Source: Ellagibacter isourolithinifaciens (lineage in GTDB: Bacteria > Actinomycetota > Coriobacteriia > Coriobacteriales > Eggerthellaceae). From it: 64,000 nucleotides of DNA. This document shows, piece by piece, positions 45,180 through 52,990 of the stretch. Both the position numbers and the translations under genes were made by a program. The notes below the pieces were generated by a model that was not told the origin of the DNA, made no database searches, and worked only from the letters and a program-made list of their open reading frames with translations. Numbering within the stretch: position 1 is the stretch's first letter; the number at the start of each line of letters is the position of its first letter. Location: NCBI RefSeq assembly GCF_008831035.1, contig NZ_WAJR01000010.1, positions 27,233 to 91,232 on the forward strand, read 5' to 3'.

Positions 45180-45209
45180 CTATCTTGAAGCTTATATCTT
45201 ACGATTCGA

Positions 45210-45767
45210 TTAATCGCGATTCATACTATGCGTCGCATAAGTTGGATCGTCTTCCCAAAGTCGAAGCTCCCCCTCCGCTCTTGTTTTTGCAAGATCGATA
45301 ATTCTCTGATTGGACGATCCTTTAAACCTGAGAGTAATGTCATGCTTATCTTGCTCAAATGGGCCATCCACCAAAATATCAACGAGAGACAAAATCTCCT
45401 GGGTTTCTTTGCAACTGCATCGAAATCGAGAGTCAAGCAAGTTCTCATAAAGCTCTCCTGTATAGCACCAAATGGTTTTTTCAGGAAAGCGGCTTCTCAC
45501 CCTCTGGAGAAACGGCAGCAGACCAGTTTGGTTCTCCGGCTCCATTGGCTCACCGCCAAGAAGCGTCAAACCATCAACGTAAGAAGCGCTTAAACTCTCG
45601 AGGATTTCATCTTCGATCTCACGAGTGAATGGTTTCCCTGCCGAGAAATCCCACGCTTCTGTGTTAAAGCAACCAGGGCAGCCTCGCCGGCATCCTGACA
45701 CGAACAGTGTCGTGCGAACACCCTCACCATTAGCAATATCGAAATATTTGATTGTGGAGTAATTCAT
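45210..45767 (-). CDS. nrdG: Anaerobic ribonucleotide reductase activating enzyme-like protein
   Basis: A 185-residue radical SAM activase. The cluster motif is GCRRGCPGC (Cys26, Cys30, Cys33) after FVSG, and GLTLLGGEPM binds SAM. NrdG places a glycyl radical on the class III reductase NrdD. No nrdD is next to it, which is unusual because the two are normally adjacent. AAGAGG precedes the ATG. The plasmid-type module starts right upstream. Another glycyl-radical activase role is possible but the size and motif fit NrdG best. Confidence 0.85.
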   Translation of the reverse strand: MNYSTIKYFDIANGEGVRTTLFVSGCRRGCPGCFNTEAWDFSAGKPFTREIEDEILESLSASYVDGLTLLGGEPMEPENQTGLLPFLQRVRSRFPEKTIWCYTGELYENLLDSRFRCSCKETQEILSLVDILVDGPFEQDKHDITLRFKGSSNQRIIDLAKTRAEGELRLWEDDPTYATHSMNRD

Positions 45768-45897
45768 CTTTTCACCTCTTCCCTTTTACCTTTGAATTAT
45801 CTCATTGTTTCACTTCCCTGCTTCCACAATTTCTACTTCTCCGTCAACGGGGGGATATCAATGTCATATCCGATGCCATACATTTTCTTCTCTCCTT

Positions 45898-45932
45898 ATG
45901 ACAGGATTTCATCTTCCATTGACTCCTGTCAT
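45898..45932. repeat. Nine-base inverted repeat upstream of nrdG
   Basis: atgacagga at 45898-45906 and tcctgtcat at 45924-45932 are exact complements with a 17-base spacer. It could be an operator for nrdG or part of the plasmid module's left side. Confidence 0.5.
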
Positions 45933-46092
45933 CTCGCGTCGATAACCAAATGCATAAACGTTTACTGTGCAGCGACTGCACAGGGCCACGACGAGCAACC
46001 TTTATTCTTATTTCAGAAGGCACGCTCCCCTACTGTGCAGCGACTGCACAGTACTATGTTGCCCACTCGTCTTTCAATCTCGTAAAAGGGGA

Positions 46093-46129
46093 TTACTGCA
46101 ACTGTGCAGTCGCTGCACAGTTGCAGTAA
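46093..46129. repeat. Extended 17-bp perfect inverted repeat at the third palindrome
   Basis: The third copy lies inside a longer palindrome. ttactgcaactgtgcag at 46093-46109 is exactly complementary to 46113-46129, with only tcg between. No other copy has this extension, so this site may have a separate role such as origin or strong nucleation site. Confidence 0.85.
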
Positions 46130-46222
46130 AGCGTAGAATTGCAAAACGCGTAAATCTATAATTAACAATAAGCGAAAGATATGTAATATCTAGCAAGATA
46201 AGAAAATAGCGAGTAAATACGC

Positions 46223-46251
46223 TTGTCGAATAAAAATGATGCGTATAGAAT
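46223..46251 (+). promoter_or_regulatory. Promoter of parAB
   Basis: TTGTCG at 46223-46228, a 17-base spacer, and TAGAAT at 46246-46251. The expected start near 46258 is nine bases before the fourth palindrome, so a protein bound there would repress parAB. Confidence 0.65.
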
Positions 46252-46367
46252 GATGCAAACGACAAAGTGTGCAGCGACTGCACAGGGCCAAAATCAAACG
46301 AAACAAAAACACAGCAATGATAGGATACGGCATGTCGAAAAATCAGTCGGAAACGAAAGAGGTCAAA

Positions 46368-47369
46368 ATGGCCACCAAAGGTAAGTCGAAAGGCGGAGAA
46401 AAGCAACAGCAATCGCTTTCTCTGGGCAGGGAGACCGTAGAAGAACTTGAAAGGGAAGCTGAACGCCGGGGCCTTAACAAGTCGCAACTTGCCGATTTGC
46501 TCCTTAACGGACAGCTTACACAATCCGCGGAGAAACCGACTATTATTTCGATCATGAGCTACAAAGGCGGCGTCGCAAAAACTACAACTTGCACCTGCCT
46601 TGCAGTATGCCTATCTGAAATGGGATACAAAGTTCTGGTAATCGATATGGATGGCCAGGGAAACGTAAGCCAGAGTCTCAGAGTATACGACCCGCGCTCC
46701 GAAGAAGCATGCATCGCGGACGTTCTCTACCAAACAACACCGAACGGACAGCGGAAAACCCTCCGAGATGTGATGAAACCGACCGATTACAATAACGTAT
46801 TCTGTGTTCCATCGAATTTCCGATTTGCAGACGCAGATACACGTCTGAAAGCAGAAATCGCAGGAGGCGTCGATACAAGACTATGTTATGCAATCGAGGA
46901 CCTCGTAGAAGAAATGGCAAAAGAAGGCGATGATCGCTTCGATTACATTATCATCGATTGCGGACCACGCTTGGATATGACAACTACAAACGCAATCGTG
47001 GCACTTGAAGCTGGAAACAATGCTTCACACATTATTATCCCGATCAAAGTAGATGGTTTTGCGATTGCGGGGCTATCTCAGACGATAGATACCATTAATC
47101 GAACCGCAAAAGAACGCCGCAGACTCCCGCAGCATTGGAAAATTCTGCAAACGATGATTGAACGAAAGACCTCTGCCTACAAAGTCGGATGCGAATTGCT
47201 TAAGGAAGCAATTCCGAACGCAGAGTACTTCAATACCAAGATTGAGAAAAGTACAGTGGTCCCAGAGGCAAGCCTTGCAATGGAACCGTTGATTACCTAT
47301 GCGCCCGACAGCAAACCTGGAATGCAGTATCGTTTGCTCGCTCAAGAAATCGAGGAAATGAATGCCTAA
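46368..47369 (+). CDS. parA: ParA-family partition ATPase with N-terminal DNA-binding extension
   Basis: A 333-residue ParA. The deviant Walker A is KGGVAKTT at residues 66-73, where the usual Gly before Lys is Ala; Walker A' is DMDGQGNVS, and DYIIIDCGPRLDM is Walker B. Residues 15-50 (LGRETVEELEREAERRGLNK, then SQLADLLLNG) resemble a ribbon-helix-helix domain, so it probably represses its own promoter as type Ia ParA proteins do. ATG 46368 has AGAGG five bases before it; ATG 46332 with AGGA is the alternative. The parB start overlaps its end. Confidence 0.9.
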   Translation: MATKGKSKGGEKQQQSLSLGRETVEELEREAERRGLNKSQLADLLLNGQLTQSAEKPTIISIMSYKGGVAKTTTCTCLAVCLSEMGYKVLVIDMDGQGNVSQSLRVYDPRSEEACIADVLYQTTPNGQRKTLRDVMKPTDYNNVFCVPSNFRFADADTRLKAEIAGGVDTRLCYAIEDLVEEMAKEGDDRFDYIIIDCGPRLDMTTTNAIVALEAGNNASHIIIPIKVDGFAIAGLSQTIDTINRTAKERRRLPQHWKILQTMIERKTSAYKVGCELLKEAIPNAEYFNTKIEKSTVVPEASLAMEPLITYAPDSKPGMQYRLLAQEIEEMNA

Positions 47370-48444
47370 GAAAAAGCTACAAGCCGCCATAGCTCGAAAT
47401 GGGGGAGCAGTGGCAAACGTTGTCACAAAGCACGAGAAGCTTTCGGAAGAAGAACTACGAGTCGCTGCATTTAATGCACGAGACAACCAGAATGCGTCGA
47501 TTACTGACAAAATGGCCAACGATAATCGACGCAATACGCTTTTGAGTGAGATGGGATTTGACTGGTTCGACATCGAAGACATCAAGCCAAACCCGAACAA
47601 CGCGTACAAGATTACCGAAGAAGACGTAAATAACCTCGCCGGTCTCATCTACAACAGTAAAGAAGTAGAGCCACTCATTCTGCGCGAAACTGAAGACGGT
47701 GTTCAAATCGTCGACGGAGAAAGACGCTGGCGCGCCTGCAAGCTTCTGGCAGAAAAGTATGGCGATGCATGGCGTATGGTTCCCGGCCGCTGCCATAAAC
47801 TTGGATCCCTCAGTGATGAACAAGCAGAGTTCATTATGCACTCAAGCAACATGGGGCAAAGGAACATCACGCCATCCGAGAGAGCCCAGGGTTTCAAAGT
47901 GCTTGCCGACAAACTCGTCGAGTGGAGAAAGGACGACCCAAGCCTGAAGGGTCGCAATACCAAAACGGTGCTCGCAGAGCATTTTGGAGTGTCGGAAAGA
48001 ACAGCGCAAGTACTGCTAAACATTGCTCGTAATCTGACAAAAGAGGGCAACGACCTGCTCGATGAGGGGAAGATTACCCAAACTCAGGCTGAAGCAATCT
48101 CAAAGCTGCCAGGAGACAAACAGAATTTCATAATCGAGGCAGTTAAATCGAACAGCTACGACAGTGATGAGATAACAGCACTTGTGCAGGAAATCAAAGA
48201 AACTGATCTTCCGGTAAACCCAGACAAAAACAACGAAAAAGCATTGAATCAAAGGCAGGAAACTTCCTCAAACCAACATCCAAAAAAGCCGAAGGACATC
48301 AACGGATATCTCAAGACAGCTAAAAACGCTCTTCGAAAGGCTGACAAAGTCTCAGGAGAAGCAGACTATAAGCTGATCGGTGAGATTAAGATGCTACTAA
48401 GAGAAATAGAACAGCAACAAGAAGCACTTGATAAATCAAGGTAA
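47362..48444 (+). CDS. parB: ParB-family partition protein
   Basis: A 360-residue ParB. The CTP-binding ParB/Srx domain has VDGERRWRACKLLAEKYG (GERRWRA at 119-125) and MGQRNITPSERAQGF. A helix-turn-helix follows near 205-230 (TVLAEHFGVSERTAQVLLNI). The last 100 residues are polar and may dimerise. It overlaps parA by eight bases. It should bind the palindromes upstream of parA and link them to ParA for plasmid segregation. Its end abuts the convergent replication gene. Confidence 0.92.
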   Translation: MPKKKLQAAIARNGGAVANVVTKHEKLSEEELRVAAFNARDNQNASITDKMANDNRRNTLLSEMGFDWFDIEDIKPNPNNAYKITEEDVNNLAGLIYNSKEVEPLILRETEDGVQIVDGERRWRACKLLAEKYGDAWRMVPGRCHKLGSLSDEQAEFIMHSSNMGQRNITPSERAQGFKVLADKLVEWRKDDPSLKGRNTKTVLAEHFGVSERTAQVLLNIARNLTKEGNDLLDEGKITQTQAEAISKLPGDKQNFIIEAVKSNSYDSDEITALVQEIKETDLPVNPDKNNEKALNQRQETSSNQHPKKPKDINGYLKTAKNALRKADKVSGEADYKLIGEIKMLLREIEQQQEALDKSR

Positions 48445-50235
48445 TCATACAACCCAACTTGAATTGAAAGAATAAAGGGGCACAAGACGAACTACGGATA
48501 AACACGTATGACAAAAAATTGCATAGTTGCCGAGAATCTTGTTAGACTTGATTTCATGTTGTTTGTTAAAAGAGCCTTCTTTCTTTCGGTTGTGGGTGTT
48601 CTGTAAGTCATGATTAGGCCAGGTAGCGATGCTGCTCGGCCTACTGAATGTGAATGTGCGGTTGGTTGTCAATCGCATCTGCAACAGCTTTTCATTTTGT
48701 AGATGCGATTGACTGATGCTGCATAAAATAATCCCTTTACGTTGTTGCATAACAAAAGGAACTTCTATTTGCAGCTTCGGAAGTGAACTAAAGTGCTGTC
48801 GTCTTGCTCGCGAAAGAACGCTCGCAACAGTTCTTAATGAGCAACCAACCCTTTGCGCGATTTCGTTTTGAGTGAAATCGCCGCTTCGATAAAGATTGGA
48901 AATCTTTTTGTCTCTTGAGGCCCGGCGCGACGCAGTGGCCTCCTTCGCCTTCTCCCGAATGATTGAACGAGTTGACGTGTGGAATTGGATTTTTATCTTC
49001 TCTTGCTCGGTTAGTGCGAGTATCTCCACTATTCTTTTTGCGCTTAAAACGTAATACCCACGTTGACCCCGTACATTCACAACTCGATCGACCGAGCGAA
49101 CAACGCTATCGAGCTCAGCTTGCGAAAGAGGCTGCGTGAAACGAGAATTGAATGAGCAAAGCTGGCGAGAAGCATCGTTCGGCCCGACAAGTTGAACGGC
49201 AGTGTTGTAGAAAACAAAGCACATGAGCTCACGCGAGCCTTCGCAGTCGAAATTTCGAAGAGCTTGCAGGGAAATCACATTAGCTAAACGAGACCGCAAG
49301 AGCGGACTGTCATCACCGCGTTTCTTCGAGACTATTGCGTTTGGCGAATGCCCCACCTCGGGTGAGACGACATGCTTCGCAAATCCACCAAGCCTCACGT
49401 TAAGATCGCTCAGATCGTAGTAAGAGCCGCTTGACGACAAAAGGCGAGCATAACGCTGGGCAGCAGGATTGTAACTCCCCGGCACACGCGAGACACGAGT
49501 GAAGTCGAACACCTTCTCGTCAACGCCAATGCAATCGATCGGTTCCATGAGGTGGGAGAGGGCTCTTGATAGTTTTTGCTGAACAAGTCGGAATAAACCG
49601 AGCGCCTTCTCGTTGACGGGACCGTTAGCAGAGCATCGATAGGGGATGGAGCGGTTCAAGACATAGTAAAGGTGCAGACCGCGACCGGAATCGATGGTGA
49701 GCGTTGGGCGAGGAAGCTTCTCAATCCGTACAGCCTCGCTGATGATTTCAAGTGCATTAGAAATCGCGTTGTCGGTTTGCGAGCGAGACGATCCGTGGCA
49801 ATCAAGATCGAAGAAAAGAGCGTTGATCTGCCTGAGCGAATCGAGGCGACGTCTATCTCCGGAAAAACCGTTCACGGAAACATAGAGCGACCCATTGCTC
49901 GGCGCGCCGATGAAAGAAAGGTGCGAGTGCTTGTGCATTGACTCACGCCAAGTGCCGTCAATGCAGGTAGCAAGGGCATAAGAGCTGTTGCGGTCGTCGT
50001 GGAAGAGGGTACGGAAAAACATGTCCCTCTCATCGAGATCGCAATGCGAAGAGTCGCTATGTGAAAACCCTATCGACACAATGCACCTAACCAACGGTCG
50101 AAGCAATGCCCCAACCGTTAGACGAGCGAACAATTCCTTATGTCGATATGGAAAAGTGACGAAGAACACGCGCGTATTGCACGTATATCGTCTAAGTGAT
50201 AAAATACTCATTGCGACGTGAGTGATTTCGGTCAC
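48445..50235 (-). CDS. Plasmid-type replication protein with primase-polymerase-like domain
   Basis: Up to 596 residues. INALFFDLDCHGSSRS near residue 140 gives the hhDhD acid pair of archaeo-eukaryotic primase-like folds, followed by LPRPTLTIDSGRGLHLYYVL and DFTRVSRVPGSYNP, both seen in plasmid Rep/primase proteins. A helix-turn-helix near 465-490 (FTQNEIAQRVGCSLRTVASV) could bind the origin. The start is unsure: GTG 50235 has GAGGGGG nine bases upstream; ATG 50022 is nearer the conserved part. The leader is covered by a predicted antisense RNA. Confidence 0.72.
   Translation of the reverse strand: MTEITHVAMSILSLRRYTCNTRVFFVTFPYRHKELFARLTVGALLRPLVRCIVSIGFSHSDSSHCDLDERDMFFRTLFHDDRNSSYALATCIDGTWRESMHKHSHLSFIGAPSNGSLYVSVNGFSGDRRRLDSLRQINALFFDLDCHGSSRSQTDNAISNALEIISEAVRIEKLPRPTLTIDSGRGLHLYYVLNRSIPYRCSANGPVNEKALGLFRLVQQKLSRALSHLMEPIDCIGVDEKVFDFTRVSRVPGSYNPAAQRYARLLSSSGSYYDLSDLNVRLGGFAKHVVSPEVGHSPNAIVSKKRGDDSPLLRSRLANVISLQALRNFDCEGSRELMCFVFYNTAVQLVGPNDASRQLCSFNSRFTQPLSQAELDSVVRSVDRVVNVRGQRGYYVLSAKRIVEILALTEQEKIKIQFHTSTRSIIREKAKEATASRRASRDKKISNLYRSGDFTQNEIAQRVGCSLRTVASVLSRARRQHFSSLPKLQIEVPFVMQQRKGIILCSISQSHLQNEKLLQMRLTTNRTFTFSRPSSIATWPNHDLQNTHNRKKEGSFNKQHEIKSNKILGNYAIFCHTCLSVVRLVPLYSFNSSWVV
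50177..50205 (+). promoter_or_regulatory. Promoter of the antisense RNA
   Basis: TTGCAC at 50177-50182, a 17-base spacer, and TAAAAT at 50200-50205 on the plus strand, inside the 5' end of the replication gene. Predicted start near 50212. Confidence 0.7.
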
Positions 50236-50278
50236 TTATCAAATCCCCCTCAGTTGGCGCTGAGGGGGATTTCTTTTT
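50212..50278 (+). ncRNA. Predicted antisense RNA opposing the replication gene leader
   Basis: From the predicted start to the T-run is about 67 nt. It folds into a small hairpin (agtgat-ttcgg-tcact near 50221-50236, with a UUCG-type loop) and a strong terminator hairpin: aaatccccctcag at 50241-50253 pairs with 50260-50272, then ctttttct. It is fully complementary to the region holding the replication gene's GTG start and GAGGGGG site. This is the classic design of plasmid copy-number control RNAs; the assignment is inference from structure and position. Confidence 0.65.
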
Positions 50279-50711
50279 CTTATCGACCGAATGCTTTCGC
50301 ATCCAACTTACAGCGAGAGATTATAACAAGAAACATAGAAAAGTCCACCGTTATTTGTTAGCGAAGACGGGGAAACGCCTGATGCAGAGTCGCTATCAGT
50401 AAACATAACAAGAATTAACGCGTAAAGCAATGAAAAGAAATAATGGGCCTGACTAGCAGGAAACGATAAAAGAAAAAGAATTTGATGAGGGAAAACTGGG
50501 TAAAAGAACGCTAAGACGTTGTTACTCAACAAAAATGAGCGGAGATCAGGTTGAGAGAATCGAACTAAGTCTAGAGATTCAGGGTTGTAAGAGACTCTCC
50601 ACAATTCCTTCACATATCAAATCATGGCAACGGACGGTAAGGTAAAAGACCGCAGGGGGCATTCGAGGTACAATAAATCGAGTTCGAGAAAGCTGCCAGG
50701 AAAGGAAACCA
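50279..50711. other. A+T-rich non-coding stretch right of the replication gene
   Basis: About 430 bases with low G+C. On the minus strand a TATAAT at 50320-50325 is a good -10 for the replication gene. A 101-codon minus-strand frame (50308-50613) covers this promoter, starts at GTG without a ribosome binding site, and is not supported. The boundary between the plasmid module and chromosome probably lies here; I see no attachment repeat. Confidence 0.5.
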
Positions 50712-51245
50712 ATGGCTGCCTACGATTTTGAGGGCCATATAACCGACATCCCCGACTATCCGGAAAAGGGAGTGGTGTTCAAGGACATCACGACGCTGTT
50801 GAAAGAGCCCGAAGGGTTTCATGCCGCAATAGATGCGATCGCTGACCATTTCAAGGACGCGGGAGTTACGAAAGTAGTCGGCGCTGAAGCGCGAGGGTTC
50901 CTCATCGGGGCGCCGGTCGCATACCGCCTTGGAGCAGGATTCGTGCCTGCGCGCAAGCCGGGCAAGCTGCCTCGTGAGGTGCGAACGGAAAGCTATGAGT
51001 TGGAGTACGGTACCGATGAGCTGCAGATACACGTGGATGCCCTCGACGAGGACGACGTGGTGTTGATCATCGACGATTTGGTGGCAACTGGCGGCACGGC
51101 GGTCGCGCAAGCGAAGCTTGTTTCGCAATACGGTTGCAAGCTGGCGGGGATGGGCTTTCTTATGGAGTTGGAATTCCTTCACCCGCGCGAGGCTATCGCG
51201 AAAGAGACCGATGTGGACGTGTTCGCGCTTGTGCAGGTGAAGTAG
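50712..51245 (+). CDS. apt: Adenine phosphoribosyltransferase
   Basis: A 177-residue APRT that makes AMP from adenine and PRPP. Typical features are IPDYPEKGVVFKDITTLL at the start, ARGFLIGAPVAYRLGAGFVP, the KPGKLPREV flexible loop, and the PRPP motif VVLIIDDLVATGGTA. It salvages adenine, including that released by MtnN. AAGGAAA precedes the ATG. Confidence 0.97.
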   Translation: MAAYDFEGHITDIPDYPEKGVVFKDITTLLKEPEGFHAAIDAIADHFKDAGVTKVVGAEARGFLIGAPVAYRLGAGFVPARKPGKLPREVRTESYELEYGTDELQIHVDALDEDDVVLIIDDLVATGGTAVAQAKLVSQYGCKLAGMGFLMELEFLHPREAIAKETDVDVFALVQVK

Positions 51246-51305
51246 GGAAGGGTTTTCCTCACGGTAAGCCGGGTCTTTTTATAAGATTAAGTTCAATAGG
51301 GTACA

Positions 51306-51335
51306 AAAAGATAAGGCCTCGTTGAGAGGCCTTAT
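51306..51335 (-). terminator. Intrinsic terminator, mainly for proC
   Basis: ataaggcctc at 51311-51320 pairs exactly with 51326-51335. The A-run at 51305-51309 gives TTTTT on the minus strand. It lies between convergent apt and proC. Confidence 0.88.
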
Positions 51336-51370
51336 TCATGGGTTAGAAATGATGAGGATTCTGCTTTCCT

Positions 51371-52162
51371 TTACGAAAGCGTGGCGTCGACCGCCCTCAT
51401 GACGGCTCCGCGCATCCCCGCATTTTCGAGCGCAGCGACGCCTTTGATCGTCGTGCCGCCGGGGCTGCAGACAGCGTCCTTCATGGCGCCGGGGTGCGTG
51501 CCCGTGGCGAGATGAAGCTCTGCCGTGCCGGCCATCATCTGAGCGGCGAGGCGATAAGCAGTCTGACGTGGGAGCCCGTTCTTCACGCCGCCGTCAGCGA
51601 GTGCCTCAAGGAACATGGCAGCGAAAGCAGGGCCGCAGCCGGCAAGCGCGCTCGCGACGGAGAGCAGATGCCCGGGAAGCACCTCGATAAGCGCGATGGG
51701 GGAGAAGAGCCCGACGAAGGTTTCCCATTCATCAACGTCGAGCGTATGCCGTTCTTCACAGGAGATGACTCCCTTGCCGATGGCGATCGGTGTGTTGGGA
51801 ATCGTAGAGAGATGTCGCGACCCCTCGCCGAGCAGGTCCTCGTAGAAGTCGAACAGAAGACCGGCGGCGACGGAGATGACCGCCTTCTCGCGAAGGGCCT
51901 CGCGAACAGGGGAGAGGACCTCGCCGACAAGGTAGGGCTTCACCGAAATAACGACAAGGTCGCAGTTTTCGACCACTTCAGCAGGCGATTTGAAAGCGCG
52001 AACACCAAGGGGCTTGCAACGTTTCTCGAGCGAATCGAAATGTGCGGCGCATGCGCAGATGCGGGACCCTTCTATCCCAGCGCACTCGATAAGCCCCTTG
52101 GCCATGGCGCTTGCCATGTTTCCGAAACCGATGAATCCGATGCGTGCCGATCGAGCGTCCAT
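51371..52162 (-). CDS. proC: Pyrroline-5-carboxylate reductase
   Basis: A 263-residue ProC that reduces pyrroline-5-carboxylate to proline with NAD(P)H. The dinucleotide-binding site is IGFIGFGNMASAMAKGL, and the C-terminal signature is CSPGGTTIKGVAALENAG with the dimer core ALAGCGPAF. A TACAAT about 35 bases before the ATG on the minus strand is its likely -10 box, so it has its own promoter although the preceding frame runs into it. Confidence 0.95.
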   Translation of the reverse strand: MDARSARIGFIGFGNMASAMAKGLIECAGIEGSRICACAAHFDSLEKRCKPLGVRAFKSPAEVVENCDLVVISVKPYLVGEVLSPVREALREKAVISVAAGLLFDFYEDLLGEGSRHLSTIPNTPIAIGKGVISCEERHTLDVDEWETFVGLFSPIALIEVLPGHLLSVASALAGCGPAFAAMFLEALADGGVKNGLPRQTAYRLAAQMMAGTAELHLATGTHPGAMKDAVCSPGGTTIKGVAALENAGMRGAVMRAVDATLS

Positions 52163-52599
52163 GATGCCCCTTTCAACGGGAAAGCTGAGTTTTCGCCATT
52201 GTAGCGCAGCTTGTTGGATGAGCGATTCGTGCGATATTCGAAGCAGGCGAAAGCCTCAAAATAGTGTGGCATGGCGTGAAGGAGCGCGTCGAATGAGATG
52301 ATCTTGGCTAAACGGGCGTACTCGGATTCGGAACCGTACGAGCCAGGGCGGATAGGCCACTGTGCGAATCGAGAGCGCTCTCGCGGTGGGAAAAAGAAAG
52401 GAGCCTCATGAGAGGCTCCTTCTCGTTTCAATTGCTTTTCCCACGTGCGCTTTTCCTTCGCGCGACAGTACTTCGCATTTCCGTGCGCACCATGACCGCA
52501 TGCGAATCCGTTGTAGAGCGGCTTCTTCGCGAGTGTTGCTTCGTCAGACGACTGGTGCCAGACAGGCCCTGTCTTCGATGTACGCTTCTTTTTTGACAT
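52072..52599 (-). CDS. Uncharacterised small basic protein, 3' part doubtful
   Basis: A 175-codon frame. The first 60 or so residues (GPVWHQSSDEATLAKKPLYN, then GFACGHGAHGNAKYCRAKEK) look like a short conserved protein seen in Eggerthellaceae; the CGHGAHG and following Cys could bind zinc. GGAGGAGGTGAGGGG before the ATG at 52599 is a very strong ribosome binding site. A terminator-like hairpin at 52399-52420 falls inside the frame, and its last 91 bases overlap proC and its promoter. The true protein may be shorter, with a lost stop codon. The function is unknown. Confidence 0.65.
   Translation of the reverse strand: MSKKKRTSKTGPVWHQSSDEATLAKKPLYNGFACGHGAHGNAKYCRAKEKRTWEKQLKREGASHEAPFFFPPRERSRFAQWPIRPGSYGSESEYARLAKIISFDALLHAMPHYFEAFACFEYRTNRSSNKLRYNGENSAFPLKGASWTLDRHASDSSVSETWQAPWPRGLSSALG
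52391..52420 (-). terminator. Terminator-like hairpin inside a reading frame
   Basis: aggagcctc at 52399-52407 pairs with 52412-52420 around a four-base loop, and the minus strand continues TTTCTTTTT. It is a textbook terminator about 60 codons into the frame that starts at 52599. Confidence 0.8.
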
Positions 52600-52747
52600 C
52601 CCCTCACCTCCTCCGTAATTTGTGTTTCGGGCGAGCCTCATTATATCGCGTGCAATTGAGCTGAGAGAATGCAATTGCAGGCTTGAGAGGTATGTTGACG
52701 CACCAGGGCTCATTTGGAAGATAGTGTGGTATGAAAGTGTGGTGTAG

Positions 52748-52912
52748 TGGTGACTTTTCGAGGGTTGCGAACGATTGGCGGCGACGTGGCGCTGCAAATA
52801 ATGAAAGTGCGAGGGTCGTATCCCACCGTATGCCAAGGTCGTTGGTTTCAATTGTTGAGAGCTTTCATCATGCCGAGAAATCGAATCGTTCACAACCCCC
52901 GAAAAGTCACCA
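52748..52912. mobile_element. 165-bp foldback (MITE-like) element, copy A
   Basis: The ends are 29-bp inverted repeats at 52748-52776 and 52884-52912 beginning TGGTGACTTTTCG, with two mismatches. The length equals that of copy B at 54351-54515, and both have gtag to the left and aaaa to the right. It encodes nothing. It is likely mobilised by a transposase elsewhere in the genome. Confidence 0.8.
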
Positions 52913-52990
52913 AAAAAGTCACAAGAACCGCCTCGATCACAGTTTGCGGATAAACACATTGCCTTAATAGGACAATGGAGTCGACAGGGC

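Larger units (their letters stand above)
45965..46285. repeat. Four copies of a 19-bp palindrome (centromere or iteron-like)
   Basis: ctgtgcag-N3-ctgcacag occurs at 45965-45983, 46033-46051, 46102-46120 and, with one end mismatch, 46267-46285. N3 is cga, cga, tcg and cga, so the third copy is inverted. The first three are 68-69 bases apart. The block is A+T-rich and lies directly before parA. The sites should bind ParB, the DNA-binding N-terminus of ParA, or the replication protein. Confidence 0.88.

Noticed and set aside
45965..46285. Possible CRISPR array or rRNA-like repeat
   Set aside because: The repeats are only four, palindromic, unequal in orientation and spaced 68-165 bases, and no cas gene is near. 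They fit partition or replication sites.
50308..50613. A 101-codon minus-strand frame
   Set aside because: It starts at GTG without a ribosome binding site, lies over the likely promoter of the replication gene and has no recognisable domain.
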